Source of the DNA: Pseudomonadota bacterium
GTDB lineage: Bacteria; Pseudomonadota; Gammaproteobacteria; Burkholderiales; Burkholderiaceae_B
DNA: 16,548 nt
NCBI GenBank assembly: GCA_023389535.1
Contig: JAEWEH010000109.1
Coordinates: 1 to 16,548, forward strand
Direction: 5' to 3'
Part shown: one piece after another, positions 8,199 to 14,704 of the stretch
Layout: every line of letters begins with the position of its first letter
Position numbering within the stretch: the first letter of the stretch is position 1
The notes under the pieces: generated by a model
The model's input: only the letters and a program-made list of their open reading frames with translations
The model's database searches: none
What the model was told of the DNA's origin: nothing
Translations under genes and position numbers: made by a program

Positions 8199-8561
8199 AT
8201 GACCGATATCGTCCGTATCGCCACCGATAAGCGCCGTAGCCGCGCCGTGGTCTATAACGGGATCGTATATGTGGGCGGGCAGACCGCCGACGACCGTAGC
8301 CAGGACATTCGTGGACAGACCCGGCAGACATTGGCGAAGATCGAGAAATTCCTGGCTGAGGCGGGTACGGACAAGAGCCGGCTGCTGACTGCACAGATCT
8401 GGCTTAAAGACATCAAGAACGACTTTTCAGGGATGAACGAAATCTGGGATGCATGGACGGCCCCAGACGCGGCATCTACACGGGCCACCGCGCAATGCGA
8501 AATGGCGGCGCCCGATGTGTTGGTGGAGATTATCGTTACCGCGGCGGTAGCCGGTAAATAA
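8199..8561 (+). CDS. Rid-family (YjgF/YER057c/UK114) enamine/imine deaminase
   Basis: This 120-residue protein matches the family length. The conserved catalytic arginine is Arg95 in STRATAQC, and the acid near the C-terminus is Glu110 in VLVEIIV, so it should be able to hydrolyse imines or enamines to carbonyl compounds and ammonia. The GGQTADD segment replaces the archetypal GQIP loop, so it belongs to a catabolic Rid branch rather than to RidA proper. AAAGGA lies nine bases before the ATG. It is 43 bases after the last oxidase subunit and last in the operon, where it would process the imine made by the oxidase (inference). Comparable oxidase plus Rid pairings occur in amino acid catabolic operons. 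Confidence 0.92.
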   Translation: MTDIVRIATDKRRSRAVVYNGIVYVGGQTADDRSQDIRGQTRQTLAKIEKFLAEAGTDKSRLLTAQIWLKDIKNDFSGMNEIWDAWTAPDAASTRATAQCEMAAPDVLVEIIVTAAVAGK

Positions 8562-8648
8562 TCATTTTCGGATAAGCATTGACGGCCTTTCTGCCCGTGG
8601 GACGGTCTTGTACGGTAGAGCACACGTTCATTGGCCGTAAAGATCTCT

Positions 8649-9566
8649 TTATGGGCGGGCCGTGGATTTCAGACTGGCTTTATACCGACGAGCCTCTTGC
8701 CAGAACGCGCTGGCAGCCGGCGATAGCCGGCTTTCGTCCAGGCAGACCAGGCCGATGTGCCGTGAACTGCTGGGGGTAATGGGGCGAAAGACCGTGCCGT
8801 CGTATCGGTCGGGGAGCGCCAGCTTCGCCAGGATGGACACGCCTTTCCCGCTCGCCACCAATTCCAGTATCGACATCAGTTGCAGCACTTCATAGGCAAT
8901 CCGCGGGCGCAGGCCGCTCTTGGAAAAGAGCTTGGTCACCAGTGCCTGTGAGCCTGCGCGCGTCAGAATAAACGGGTCCGCCATCATCTCCTTAAGAGGG
9001 ATCGTCTCGAGCTTCGCCAGAGCATGGTCGGCGGGCAGAACGGCGACCAGCTCGTCAATAGCAAGGGTCAGCGAATCGAAGCTGGGCTTGGGTAGCGTGA
9101 CTGCGGCGACTTCCAGGCGGCGCTCGATCAGATCCTGCGATGTAAGTTCATCCGGGCGTTCGGTTACCACCACGTCAACGCCTGGGTAACGGGCCTTGAA
9201 GCGGTCCAGCAAAGGGGGAAGCACCCGGGTCGTGGCGCTTGCTCCGAACGAGCCTAAGTGAAACAGCCCGGTCTTTAGTTCCGCGCCCGCGCGCGCTGTC
9301 GCTTGGACCAGTTGCAGCGCCGCGAATACATCCCGGACATGCGGAAGAATATGCTCCCCGGTGTAGCTCAGCACGATTCCGGATGCGTGCCGGTCCAGCA
9401 ACTCTGTACCGAGCGCGGTTTCCAGTGCCCTGAGCGCGTGACTGGTCGCCGAGGGGGACATGCCTAGTTTCGCGCCTGCACCCGCGATGCCATTGGAGGA
9501 AGCCAGCTCTAGGAAGAGCTCCAGCTGCCGCAACGTGGGTGTCGTGGTGCCGCGTCGTCGACTCAT
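8649..9566 (-). CDS. LysR-type regulator divergent to the thiol-degradation operon
   Basis: This 305-residue LTTR has a helix-turn-helix at about residues 10-70 (RQLELFLELASSNGIAGAG, SPSATSHALRALE) and a C-terminal effector domain with FHLGSFGASATT at its start. The frame is open to an ATG at 9743, but the extra 59 residues look unlike any LTTR, and the divergent promoter elements lie in that stretch, so the ATG at 9566 is preferred; it has only a weak ribosome-binding site. It is transcribed away from the act-acd-mdo operon and is the obvious candidate for its regulator, with a pathway compound such as 3-mercaptopropionate or 3-sulfinopropionate as possible inducer (inference). Its 3' end faces the Rid gene across 87 bases, where no convincing terminator was found. 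Confidence 0.93.
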   Translation of the reverse strand: MSRRRGTTTPTLRQLELFLELASSNGIAGAGAKLGMSPSATSHALRALETALGTELLDRHASGIVLSYTGEHILPHVRDVFAALQLVQATARAGAELKTGLFHLGSFGASATTRVLPPLLDRFKARYPGVDVVVTERPDELTSQDLIERRLEVAAVTLPKPSFDSLTLAIDELVAVLPADHALAKLETIPLKEMMADPFILTRAGSQALVTKLFSKSGLRPRIAYEVLQLMSILELVASGKGVSILAKLALPDRYDGTVFRPITPSSSRHIGLVCLDESRLSPAASAFWQEARRYKASLKSTARP

Positions 9567-9694
9567 TGATCTACTTTCAATTATCTGATGGGTTAATGAA
9601 CCCGCACAGGGTCGGCGTCCATGGGGACCCCTGCTGGGTCGGAAACGGCATGTCGCGGCCCCGTGTTTCACCGCATTGATCAAGCATAACAGAC

Positions 9695-9710
9695 TTGAAT
9701 TGAAATTCAA
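9695..9710. promoter_or_regulatory. Inverted repeat, candidate LTTR operator
   Basis: TTGAATT-GA-AATTCAA is a perfect seven-base inverted repeat around two bases. It ends directly before the candidate -35 element, the classic position of an LTTR recognition/activation site. Protein binding is inferred. Confidence 0.5.
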
Positions 9711-9739
9711 TTGAGTATGAAAACGTTGAACCGTACACT
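9711..9739 (+). promoter_or_regulatory. Candidate sigma-70 promoter of the act operon
   Basis: TTGAGT (9711-9716) and TACACT (9734-9739) are 17 bases apart. Each matches four of six consensus positions, as expected for a promoter needing an activator. Transcription would begin near 9746 and leave a leader of about 120 bases before act. Confidence 0.4.
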
Positions 9740-9772
9740 TCATTGAGTTGAATTAAAAGTGCAGGTAAAGCA

Positions 9773-9871
9773 ATGCAGCTTCCCAGACATCGTCCCAACC
9801 TCCGTTTATGCCCGTGCCTCGCGGCAAGCTGCGCCAGACAGGCATTCGGTTCGCTTGCGGTATGGGCATGA
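9773..9871 (+). CDS. Possible cysteine-rich leader peptide upstream of act
   Basis: This is a 32-codon open frame that starts at ATG 9773 with AGG seven bases before it. Its TGA overlaps the preferred act start codon as ATGA (9868-9871). The peptide is basic, beginning MQLPRHRPNLRL, and has three cysteines in eight residues (C13, C15, C20; all TGC), ending SLAVWA. The act start lacks its own Shine-Dalgarno sequence, so translation of this frame could deliver ribosomes to act. Cysteine codons in a leader would suit an operon for a sulfur compound, as in known cysteine-responsive leader peptides, but only frame, ribosome site and overlap are seen; function is inference. It may be chance. Confidence 0.4.
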   Translation: MQLPRHRPNLRLCPCLAASCARQAFGSLAVWA

Positions 9872-11052
9872 ATCAATCGACAGCGCTGGACGGCATCAAA
9901 GTGCTCGACTTGTCCCGGATACTGGCGGGACCGAGTGCTGCTCAATTGCTGGGCGACCTGGGGGCGGATGTCGTCAAGGTCGAGAAGCCGGGCGAAGGAG
10001 ACGATACGCGCAAATGGGGTCCGCCCTATGTGCTGGGGTCGGGCGGCCAGGAAACAGAAGAGAGCGCCTACTATCTCTCCGCGAATCGCAACAAGCGTTC
10101 TATTGCCATCGACATCACGTCGGAATCGGGTCAGGATCTGGTGCACCGGCTGATCGCCGAGGCCGATGTGCTTATTGAAAACTATAAGGTCGGCGGCCTT
10201 GCTAAGTACGGCCTGGCTTACGAGCAGCTCAAGAGCCGCTATCCGCGCCTGGTCTACTGTTCGGTTACGGGCTTCGGCCAGACGGGTCCCTATGCAAGCC
10301 GACCGGGGTACGACTTCCTGATTCAAGGCATGGGCGGCATCATGAGCCTTACCGGCGAGCCCAAGAACGGGCCCATGAAGGTCGGCGTTGGGATTGCCGA
10401 CGTCATGACGGGGATGTATGCCGCGGTTGGAATCCTGTCTGCACTAAGGCATCGTGATCGAACCGGCCAAGGCCAGCACATCGATATTTCCCTCCTGGAT
10501 ACGCAGATCGCCTGGCTGGTCAATGCGGGCACCAACTTTCTGACCGACAGGCAGGTGCCGGAGCGCTTGGGCAACGGCCATCCGAACATCGTGCCGTATC
10601 AGGTGTTTTCCACTGCTGACGCGCCCATGATTCTTGCCGTGGGCAATGATGCCCAGTTCCGGCGCTTCTGTCAGGTAGCGAATGTGGGCCACTTGGCGTC
10701 GGACGAGCGTTATGCGACCAATCCGTCGCGGGTGCGCAATCGTGCGGCCCTGTGCGAGCTGGTCGATAACGCTCTCCAGGCGCAGCCCCGGGCGTATTGG
10801 CTGCGGGAACTGGATGCCGCCGGCGTTCCGTGCGGGCCGGTGAACAATCTGGAAGAAGTCTTTGCGGATCCACACGTACAAGCGCGCGGCGCTGAACTGC
10901 TCTTGCCTTGCGAGTGGGCGGCGAGCGGAGAAGTCGGCCTGCTCGCGAACCCGCTCAGAATGTCTGTGACACCGCCACACTATAAGCGCCCGCCGCCACG
11001 GCTTAATGAGCACGAAGCCGATGTTTTGTCCGATTGGCTGGGAAGCTGTTAA
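9868..11052 (+). CDS. act: Class III (CaiB/BaiF) CoA-transferase, probably acting on 3-sulfinopropionate
   Basis: This 394-residue family III CoA-transferase opens with LDGIKVLDLSRILAGPSAA, the usual N-terminus, and the GADVVKVEKP motif. The catalytic aspartate is Asp149 in RPGYDFLIQGMGG (codon 10312-10314). NAGTNFL and GNGHPNIVPYQ follow as expected. The enzyme is cytoplasmic and moves CoA between carboxylic acids through an aspartyl-CoA thioester. Next to a desulfinase and a mercaptopropionate dioxygenase it matches Act of Variovorax and Advenella relatives, succinyl-CoA:3-sulfinopropionate CoA-transferase. The start at 9868 fits the family; in-frame ATGs at 9808 and 9862 would add 20 or 2 residues, and none has a strong ribosome site. 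The desulfinase gene begins 18 bases downstream. The substrate is inferred from context only. Confidence 0.88.
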   Translation: MNQSTALDGIKVLDLSRILAGPSAAQLLGDLGADVVKVEKPGEGDDTRKWGPPYVLGSGGQETEESAYYLSANRNKRSIAIDITSESGQDLVHRLIAEADVLIENYKVGGLAKYGLAYEQLKSRYPRLVYCSVTGFGQTGPYASRPGYDFLIQGMGGIMSLTGEPKNGPMKVGVGIADVMTGMYAAVGILSALRHRDRTGQGQHIDISLLDTQIAWLVNAGTNFLTDRQVPERLGNGHPNIVPYQVFSTADAPMILAVGNDAQFRRFCQVANVGHLASDERYATNPSRVRNRAALCELVDNALQAQPRAYWLRELDAAGVPCGPVNNLEEVFADPHVQARGAELLLPCEWAASGEVGLLANPLRMSVTPPHYKRPPPRLNEHEADVLSDWLGSC

Positions 11053-11070
11053 ACAACTCAGGAGAACCCC

Positions 11071-12285
11071 ATGTACGACCTTACCCCCGAACAGCTTGCC
11101 TTGCAGGCCCAAGCACGCGAACTGGCACAAGCTGTGTTCGCGCCCACTGCCGCCGAAACCGACCGGACTGAACAATATCCCTGGGACAACGTTGCAAAGC
11201 TGCGCGACGCTGGCTTCATGGGTATGACCTTGCCTAAAAGCCTGGGCGGTCGCGGTCTGTCCTACCTGGATACCGTGATCGTCATCGAGGAAATGTCCAA
11301 GGCCTGCGCGACCATGGGACGAATCACGGTAGAGGCCAACATGGGGGCGATCGGCGCCATCGCAAAATACGGCACACCGGAACAGCTGAAATTAGCGGCG
11401 GAAGTCGTGCTGGCGGGAGACAAGCCTGCAATATGCATTTCCGAACCCGATGCCGGCAGCGCCGCCAGCGAGATGACGACGCGCGCTGACAAGCACGGAG
11501 ATCACTATATCCTCAACGGGGAAAAGTATTGGATCACCGGAGGCGGAGTGTCGAAGCTGCATCTGATCTTTGCCCGTGTGTTCGAAGATGGCGTCGAGCA
11601 AGGCATTGGTGCGTTCATCTGCGTGCGCGACGAGAACGGTCCGGACGGGCTGGTTGTGGGGCGCCGCTTGTATGCGATGGGCGTTCGGGGCATTCCGGAG
11701 ACACACCTGGAATTCCGTGACCTGAAGATCCACAAATCGATGATGGTGTCCCTGCCGGGCGGGCTGCGGCGTGGATTCGCCGCTCTAATGAGCGCCTACA
11801 ACGCGCAACGCGTCGGCGCGGGCACGGTGGCACTGGGCATTGCACAAGGTGCATTCGAAGAAGGGCTGGCCTATCTCAAGACCAGGCATCAATTCGGCCG
11901 GCCCATCGCGGAATTCCAGGGGCTGCAGTGGATGCTTGCGGACATGTCGACGCAATTGGAAGCGGCCCGGCTGCTGTTGCGTGCCGCCGCTGCCAGCGGT
12001 ACAGATTTTCCTGATATCGACAAAGCGGCGCGGGCGAAGATTTTCGCCGCTGAAACCGCGAACAAGGTCACCAATGACGCGCTTCAGTTTTACGGTTCGT
12101 CGGGGTATGGGCGGCACAACCCAATGGAGCGGCATGTGCGCGACGCCCGGATGTTCACCATCGCCGGTGGAACCGCGCAAATACTGCGCACGCAGGTGGC
12201 CGCCAGACTGCTCGATATGAAGCTGCCGCAGACGCGCGATGGATATCGTAAGTTCGTCGAAGAGCCGCAGTTGGCGGAGGCATAA
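11071..12285 (+). CDS. acd: 3-sulfinopropanoyl-CoA desulfinase (acyl-CoA dehydrogenase fold)
   Basis: This 404-residue protein has the acyl-CoA dehydrogenase fold: CISEPDAGS near 122-130, KYWITGG, RHQFGRPIAEFQ, YGSSGYGRHNPMERHVRDAR and GGTAQILR. True dehydrogenases need a Glu/Asp base at one of two places. Here they are Gln246 (YNAQRV) and Gly366 (TIAGGT). Arg84 (ATMGRITVE) is present. These are the residues, at the same numbers, that define 3-sulfinopropionyl-CoA desulfinase of Advenella mimigardefordensis (EC 3.13.1.4), where Arg84 is essential. The reaction is 3-sulfinopropanoyl-CoA plus water to propionyl-CoA plus sulfite, with FAD bound but without net oxidation. AGGAGA lies before the ATG. 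It is co-transcribed with act upstream and is separated from mdo by a hairpin-forming gap. Confidence 0.95.
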   Translation: MYDLTPEQLALQAQARELAQAVFAPTAAETDRTEQYPWDNVAKLRDAGFMGMTLPKSLGGRGLSYLDTVIVIEEMSKACATMGRITVEANMGAIGAIAKYGTPEQLKLAAEVVLAGDKPAICISEPDAGSAASEMTTRADKHGDHYILNGEKYWITGGGVSKLHLIFARVFEDGVEQGIGAFICVRDENGPDGLVVGRRLYAMGVRGIPETHLEFRDLKIHKSMMVSLPGGLRRGFAALMSAYNAQRVGAGTVALGIAQGAFEEGLAYLKTRHQFGRPIAEFQGLQWMLADMSTQLEAARLLLRAAAASGTDFPDIDKAARAKIFAAETANKVTNDALQFYGSSGYGRHNPMERHVRDARMFTIAGGTAQILRTQVAARLLDMKLPQTRDGYRKFVEEPQLAEA

Positions 12286-12296
12286 GAGCCTACTAT

Positions 12297-12345
12297 GCGG
12301 TGCCGGTTATTCTGCACCGCAACAGTGCTTTGCAGAATAACCGGC
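12297..12345 (+). promoter_or_regulatory. Two mutually exclusive hairpins between acd and mdo
   Basis: A perfect 15-base inverted repeat, GCCGGTTATTCTGCA (12302-12316) and TGCAGAATAACCGGC (12331-12345), encloses a 14-base loop. A competing perfect seven-base stem, GCGGTGC (12297-12303) and GCACCGC (12314-12320), uses part of the same left arm. No T-run follows, so it is not a standard rho-independent terminator. It lies 11-82 bases from the flanking genes and ends about 20 bases before the mdo ribosome site. An mRNA processing or stability element, an attenuator or a protein-binding dyad are all possible. Confidence 0.6.
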
Positions 12346-12378
12346 TAACTCAAACCATTGCCTGGAAAGGGAGACAAC

Positions 12379-12969
12379 ATGAAGAATCCTCCGGAAAGTT
12401 TTGACCGCTTCGTGCGCGAGTTCACCAAACTGATCGATACCGCTGGGTTGGATCAGGCCAAGGTATTGGCCGACGGAAAAGCGTTGTTGCAGGAACTGGT
12501 AAGCAAGGACGACTGGCTGCCCGAAGCGTATGCCCAGCCGCATCCGCAGTATTACCAGCAGTACCTGCTGCACGCCGATCCTCAAGATCGATTCTCGGTG
12601 GTCAGCTTTGTTTGGGGCCCCGGGCAGAAGACACCGGTCCACAATCACACGGTATGGGCATTGATCGGCATGCTTCGCGGTTCAGAGCGCGCCGAGAATT
12701 TTGCGCTGAACGCCGACGGAGGGCAAATGCTGCCGTTGGGGGTCGATATTCTGGCGCCGGGCACTGTGGAAAGCCTGTCGCCGGACACTGGTGACATTCA
12801 CCGGGTATCGAATGTATATGACGACCGCGTGTCCATCAGCATTCACGTCTATGGGGGCAACATAGGTCGCATTTCACGCCACGTTTTCGACGCCGGCACG
12901 GGCATGCGCAAGCCTTTTATATCCGGCTATTCCAATGAGAATGAGGCGGTTGCAGACGGCGTGCACTGA
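12379..12969 (+). CDS. mdo: 3-mercaptopropionate dioxygenase (cysteine dioxygenase family)
   Basis: This 196-residue cupin oxidises 3-mercaptopropionate with O2 to 3-sulfinopropionate (EC 1.13.11.91). The iron ligands are His88 and His90 (PVHNHTVWALIGMLRG) and His141 (DIHRVSN). The Ser154-His156-Tyr158 triad lies in SISIHVY. The substrate-binding position is Gln61 (YYQQYLL), as in bacterial mercaptopropionate dioxygenases, where true cysteine dioxygenases have Arg. The protein has no cysteine at all, so the Cys-Tyr crosslink of mammalian cysteine dioxygenase cannot form. The numbering is one lower than in the Pseudomonas aeruginosa enzyme. The start at 12379, with AAGGGAG ahead, is preferred to the in-frame ATG at 12358. 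It lies in one operon with act and acd, which consume its product. Confidence 0.93.
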   Translation: MKNPPESFDRFVREFTKLIDTAGLDQAKVLADGKALLQELVSKDDWLPEAYAQPHPQYYQQYLLHADPQDRFSVVSFVWGPGQKTPVHNHTVWALIGMLRGSERAENFALNADGGQMLPLGVDILAPGTVESLSPDTGDIHRVSNVYDDRVSISIHVYGGNIGRISRHVFDAGTGMRKPFISGYSNENEAVADGVH

Positions 12970-12990
12970 ATTTCAACTACCACAATACAC

Positions 12991-13008
12991 GGCCGGCCTC
13001 ATCCGGCC
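12991..13008 (+). promoter_or_regulatory. Short GC hairpin between mdo and the Bug gene
   Basis: GGCCGG (12991-12996) pairs with CCGGCC (13003-13008) over a six-base loop in the 60-base gap. There is no T-run after it. It is probably an mRNA structure, not a terminator. Confidence 0.35.
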
Positions 13009-13029
13009 AAATAACCAACGGAGACAATA

Positions 13030-14007
13030 ATGAAGCGCACTTTCTTGGCCATAGCCATCACGGCGGCAGGCATTCTTTCGATCACAGGCACCGCGTCGGC
13101 ACAAAGCTATCCGGCCAAAGGCAAGCCCATCAGCATGATCGTCCCGTTTGCTCCAGGCGGCGCGTCCGACATCCTGGTTCGACTGCTGGGGCAGAAGTTT
13201 TCCGAAGCCTGGGAAACTCCCGTCGTCGTGCAGAACAAACCGGGCGGAGAAATGGTCATTGCGTTGCAGTCGGTGGCCCGGGCGGATAAAGATGGGCATA
13301 CCATTGGGCTGACCACCAGCAGCTTCGCGCTGAACAAGGTCGTCAGAAAAGATTTTCCGATGGACCCGGTTACGGACCTGGCCTCCATAGGCCTTATCGG
13401 GCGGTCCAGCTATGTCCTGGCCGTGGATGCTGATTCAAGCTACAAAAGCTTCAAGGACCTCGAAGCAGCAACCGGCGACAAGAACAAGCACTTCAGCTAT
13501 GCGTCATGCTGCTTCGGCACCTATTTCGCCGCCGAAATGATCAAGGCAAGCACCAAGCTGGATGGCGTGCACGTCCCCTACAAAGGTAGTTCGCCGGCCC
13601 TGCAAGCCATGTTGGCCAAGGATGTGCAGTACATCGTCGACACTACCACCGCCACCAAGCCACATATTTCATCGGGCAAGCTGCGGCCCCTGATGGTGAC
13701 TGGCCGCGAGCGGTCGTTGTCATTGCCGGACGTTCCCCATATGACTGAAGCGGGTGTGCCGGGGGAGTTCGAGGTCGGCGTGTGGTACGGGCTGGTATTC
13801 CCGGCGGGGACGCCTGCGGATATCGTGCAGAAAGCCAATGCAACCTTGAACCAGATATTGGCCATGCCGGATGTGAAGTCCAGGATTGAAGGGCTGGATA
13901 TCGAGGTCACTCCAGTCAGCCCGGAACAGATGACCGAGAGGCTGAAAAGAGACCTGAAGAGCTATGCCGACGCCACAAAGATGGCCAAGCTGGATTTCGG
14001 GAACTGA
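13030..14007 (+). CDS. Bug/TctC-family periplasmic receptor with a Cys-Cys pair in the ligand loop
   Basis: This 325-residue receptor has a signal peptide of 24 residues, cut after TASA before QSYPAKGKP. Motifs are PFAPGGASDILVR, NKPGGEMVIA, DGHTIGLTTSS, VPYKGSSPALQAM and LPDVPHMTEAGVPG. The ligand loop, usually of SSGxGT type as in the two other receptors here, reads SYASCCFGTYFA, with Cys160 and Cys161. They are the only cysteines in the whole protein. GGAGA lies seven bases before the ATG. Placed inside the mercaptopropionate operon it probably captures the disulfide, thiol or sulfinate substrate; a cysteine pair in the pocket could react with such a ligand (inference). No TctA/TctB gene is near. 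Confidence 0.93.
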   Translation: MKRTFLAIAITAAGILSITGTASAQSYPAKGKPISMIVPFAPGGASDILVRLLGQKFSEAWETPVVVQNKPGGEMVIALQSVARADKDGHTIGLTTSSFALNKVVRKDFPMDPVTDLASIGLIGRSSYVLAVDADSSYKSFKDLEAATGDKNKHFSYASCCFGTYFAAEMIKASTKLDGVHVPYKGSSPALQAMLAKDVQYIVDTTTATKPHISSGKLRPLMVTGRERSLSLPDVPHMTEAGVPGEFEVGVWYGLVFPAGTPADIVQKANATLNQILAMPDVKSRIEGLDIEVTPVSPEQMTERLKRDLKSYADATKMAKLDFGN

Positions 14008-14010
14008 TGC

Positions 14011-14032
14011 CAGGGCGCCTTCGTGGCGCCTG
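14011..14032 (+). terminator. Terminator-like hairpin without T-run after the Bug gene
   Basis: GGCGCC (14014-14019) pairs with GGCGCC (14025-14030) over TTCGT, extended by two pairs past a bulged G. No T-run follows and the next gene starts 30 bases later, so it is more likely an intra-operon structure or a weak attenuator. Confidence 0.3.
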
Positions 14033-14062
14033 CTCTCCTGCCACCCTTGAAGCTGTCTATAG

Positions 14063-14704
14063 ATGATGGATTTATATAGCTGGGCCACACCTAACGGGCA
14101 TAAAGTGCATATCATGCTGGAGGAATGCGGTGCGGATTACCGCATTCACCCTGTCGATATCAATGACCCGGAAGCGCTTTCTGGCGGAATATCGCATCGC
14201 ACGCTGAACAGGAAGATTCCCGTGCTTGTGGACAGCGATGCCGGCGCTGGAAAGGAAATCACGATCTTCGAATCGGGGGCCATCCTTATTTACCTGGCGG
14301 ATAAGTATCGGCGCTTCCTTTCCGCCGACCCTGCCGAACGCTATGGCGCGCTGCAGTGGCTCATGTTTCAAATGAGCGCCGTAGGCCCCATGATGGGCCA
14401 GCTCAGCCACTTCAAGCGGCGCGGCGATGCCAACGACGAATACGCCATCAGCCGTTTCGGCGCCGAAGTGCGCCGCATACATACCGTCATGGAGCAACAC
14501 CTGGATGTCAGGCCGTACTTTGCCGGCGAACATTACTCCATCGCGGACATGGCGGTCTTCCCGTGGCTGCGTGTGTCGGAAAAACTGGGCATGGCATGGT
14601 CCGACTATCCGCGCTTGCGCGGCTGGTATGAACGTCTTAATGAACGGGCGGCCGTGCAGCGCGCTCTTCATCGCCCCGAATTCACGCCGGCGGCAGTGGC
14701 ATGA
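14063..14704 (+). CDS. YfcG/YghU-like (Nu-class) glutathione transferase with likely disulfide-reductase activity
   Basis: This 213-residue protein has an N-terminal thioredoxin-like domain (about 1-85) and a helical C-terminal domain. Its start MMDLYSWATPNGHKVHIMLEE (split as MMDLYSWATPNG and HKVHIMLEE) closely follows E. coli YfcG, including Thr9 and Asn11 of the TPN motif that holds glutathione. IPVLVD and FESGAILIYLADK match the glutathione site. The loop ISHRTLNRKIP differs from the usual ISPNNKIP. YfcG and its Nu-class relatives reduce disulfides with two glutathiones and have little classic transferase activity. The gene overlaps the disulfide-reductase gene as ATGA, so the two are likely made together. 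The expected role is glutathione-dependent cleavage of 3,3'-dithiodipropionate or mixed disulfides to 3-mercaptopropionate (inference). The start has a weak ribosome site. Confidence 0.88.
   Translation: MMDLYSWATPNGHKVHIMLEECGADYRIHPVDINDPEALSGGISHRTLNRKIPVLVDSDAGAGKEITIFESGAILIYLADKYRRFLSADPAERYGALQWLMFQMSAVGPMMGQLSHFKRRGDANDEYAISRFGAEVRRIHTVMEQHLDVRPYFAGEHYSIADMAVFPWLRVSEKLGMAWSDYPRLRGWYERLNERAAVQRALHRPEFTPAAVA

Larger units (their letters stand above)
9567..9772. promoter_or_regulatory. Divergent regulatory region between LTTR and act operon
   Basis: About 200 bases separate the LTTR start from the first candidate translation start of the operon. The half near act is AT-rich and crowded with TTGA/TCAA motifs. 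Its main features are the dyad at 9695-9710, a candidate promoter at 9711-9739, and a second small dyad TTCA (9739-9742) / TGAA (9749-9752). The half near the LTTR (9600-9660) is GC-rich and holds only short palindromic runs such as GGGGACCCC, with nothing I would name. Confidence 0.55.

Noticed and set aside
8562..8648. Terminator between the convergent Rid and LTTR genes.
   Set aside because: Only a distant ACGGCC/GGCCGT pairing was found, with no compact stem and no T-run on either strand.
9567..9743. 59-residue N-terminal extension of the LTTR at 8649-9566.
   Set aside because: LTTRs start just before the helix-turn-helix, and this extension has no conserved pattern and covers the likely promoter of the divergent operon.
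9577..10326. Minus-strand 249-codon frame across the divergent region and act.
   Set aside because: It would cover both the promoter dyad and the conserved start of act. The translation is composition-driven and unlike known proteins.
10444..11175. Minus-strand 243-codon frame over the act-acd junction.
   Set aside because: It is antisense to the catalytic parts of act and to the acd ribosome site. No family features.
12379..12969. Calling this gene cysteine dioxygenase.
   Set aside because: The substrate-binding Arg of cysteine dioxygenase is Gln61 here, there is no cysteine for the crosslink, and the neighbours metabolise 3-sulfinopropionate.
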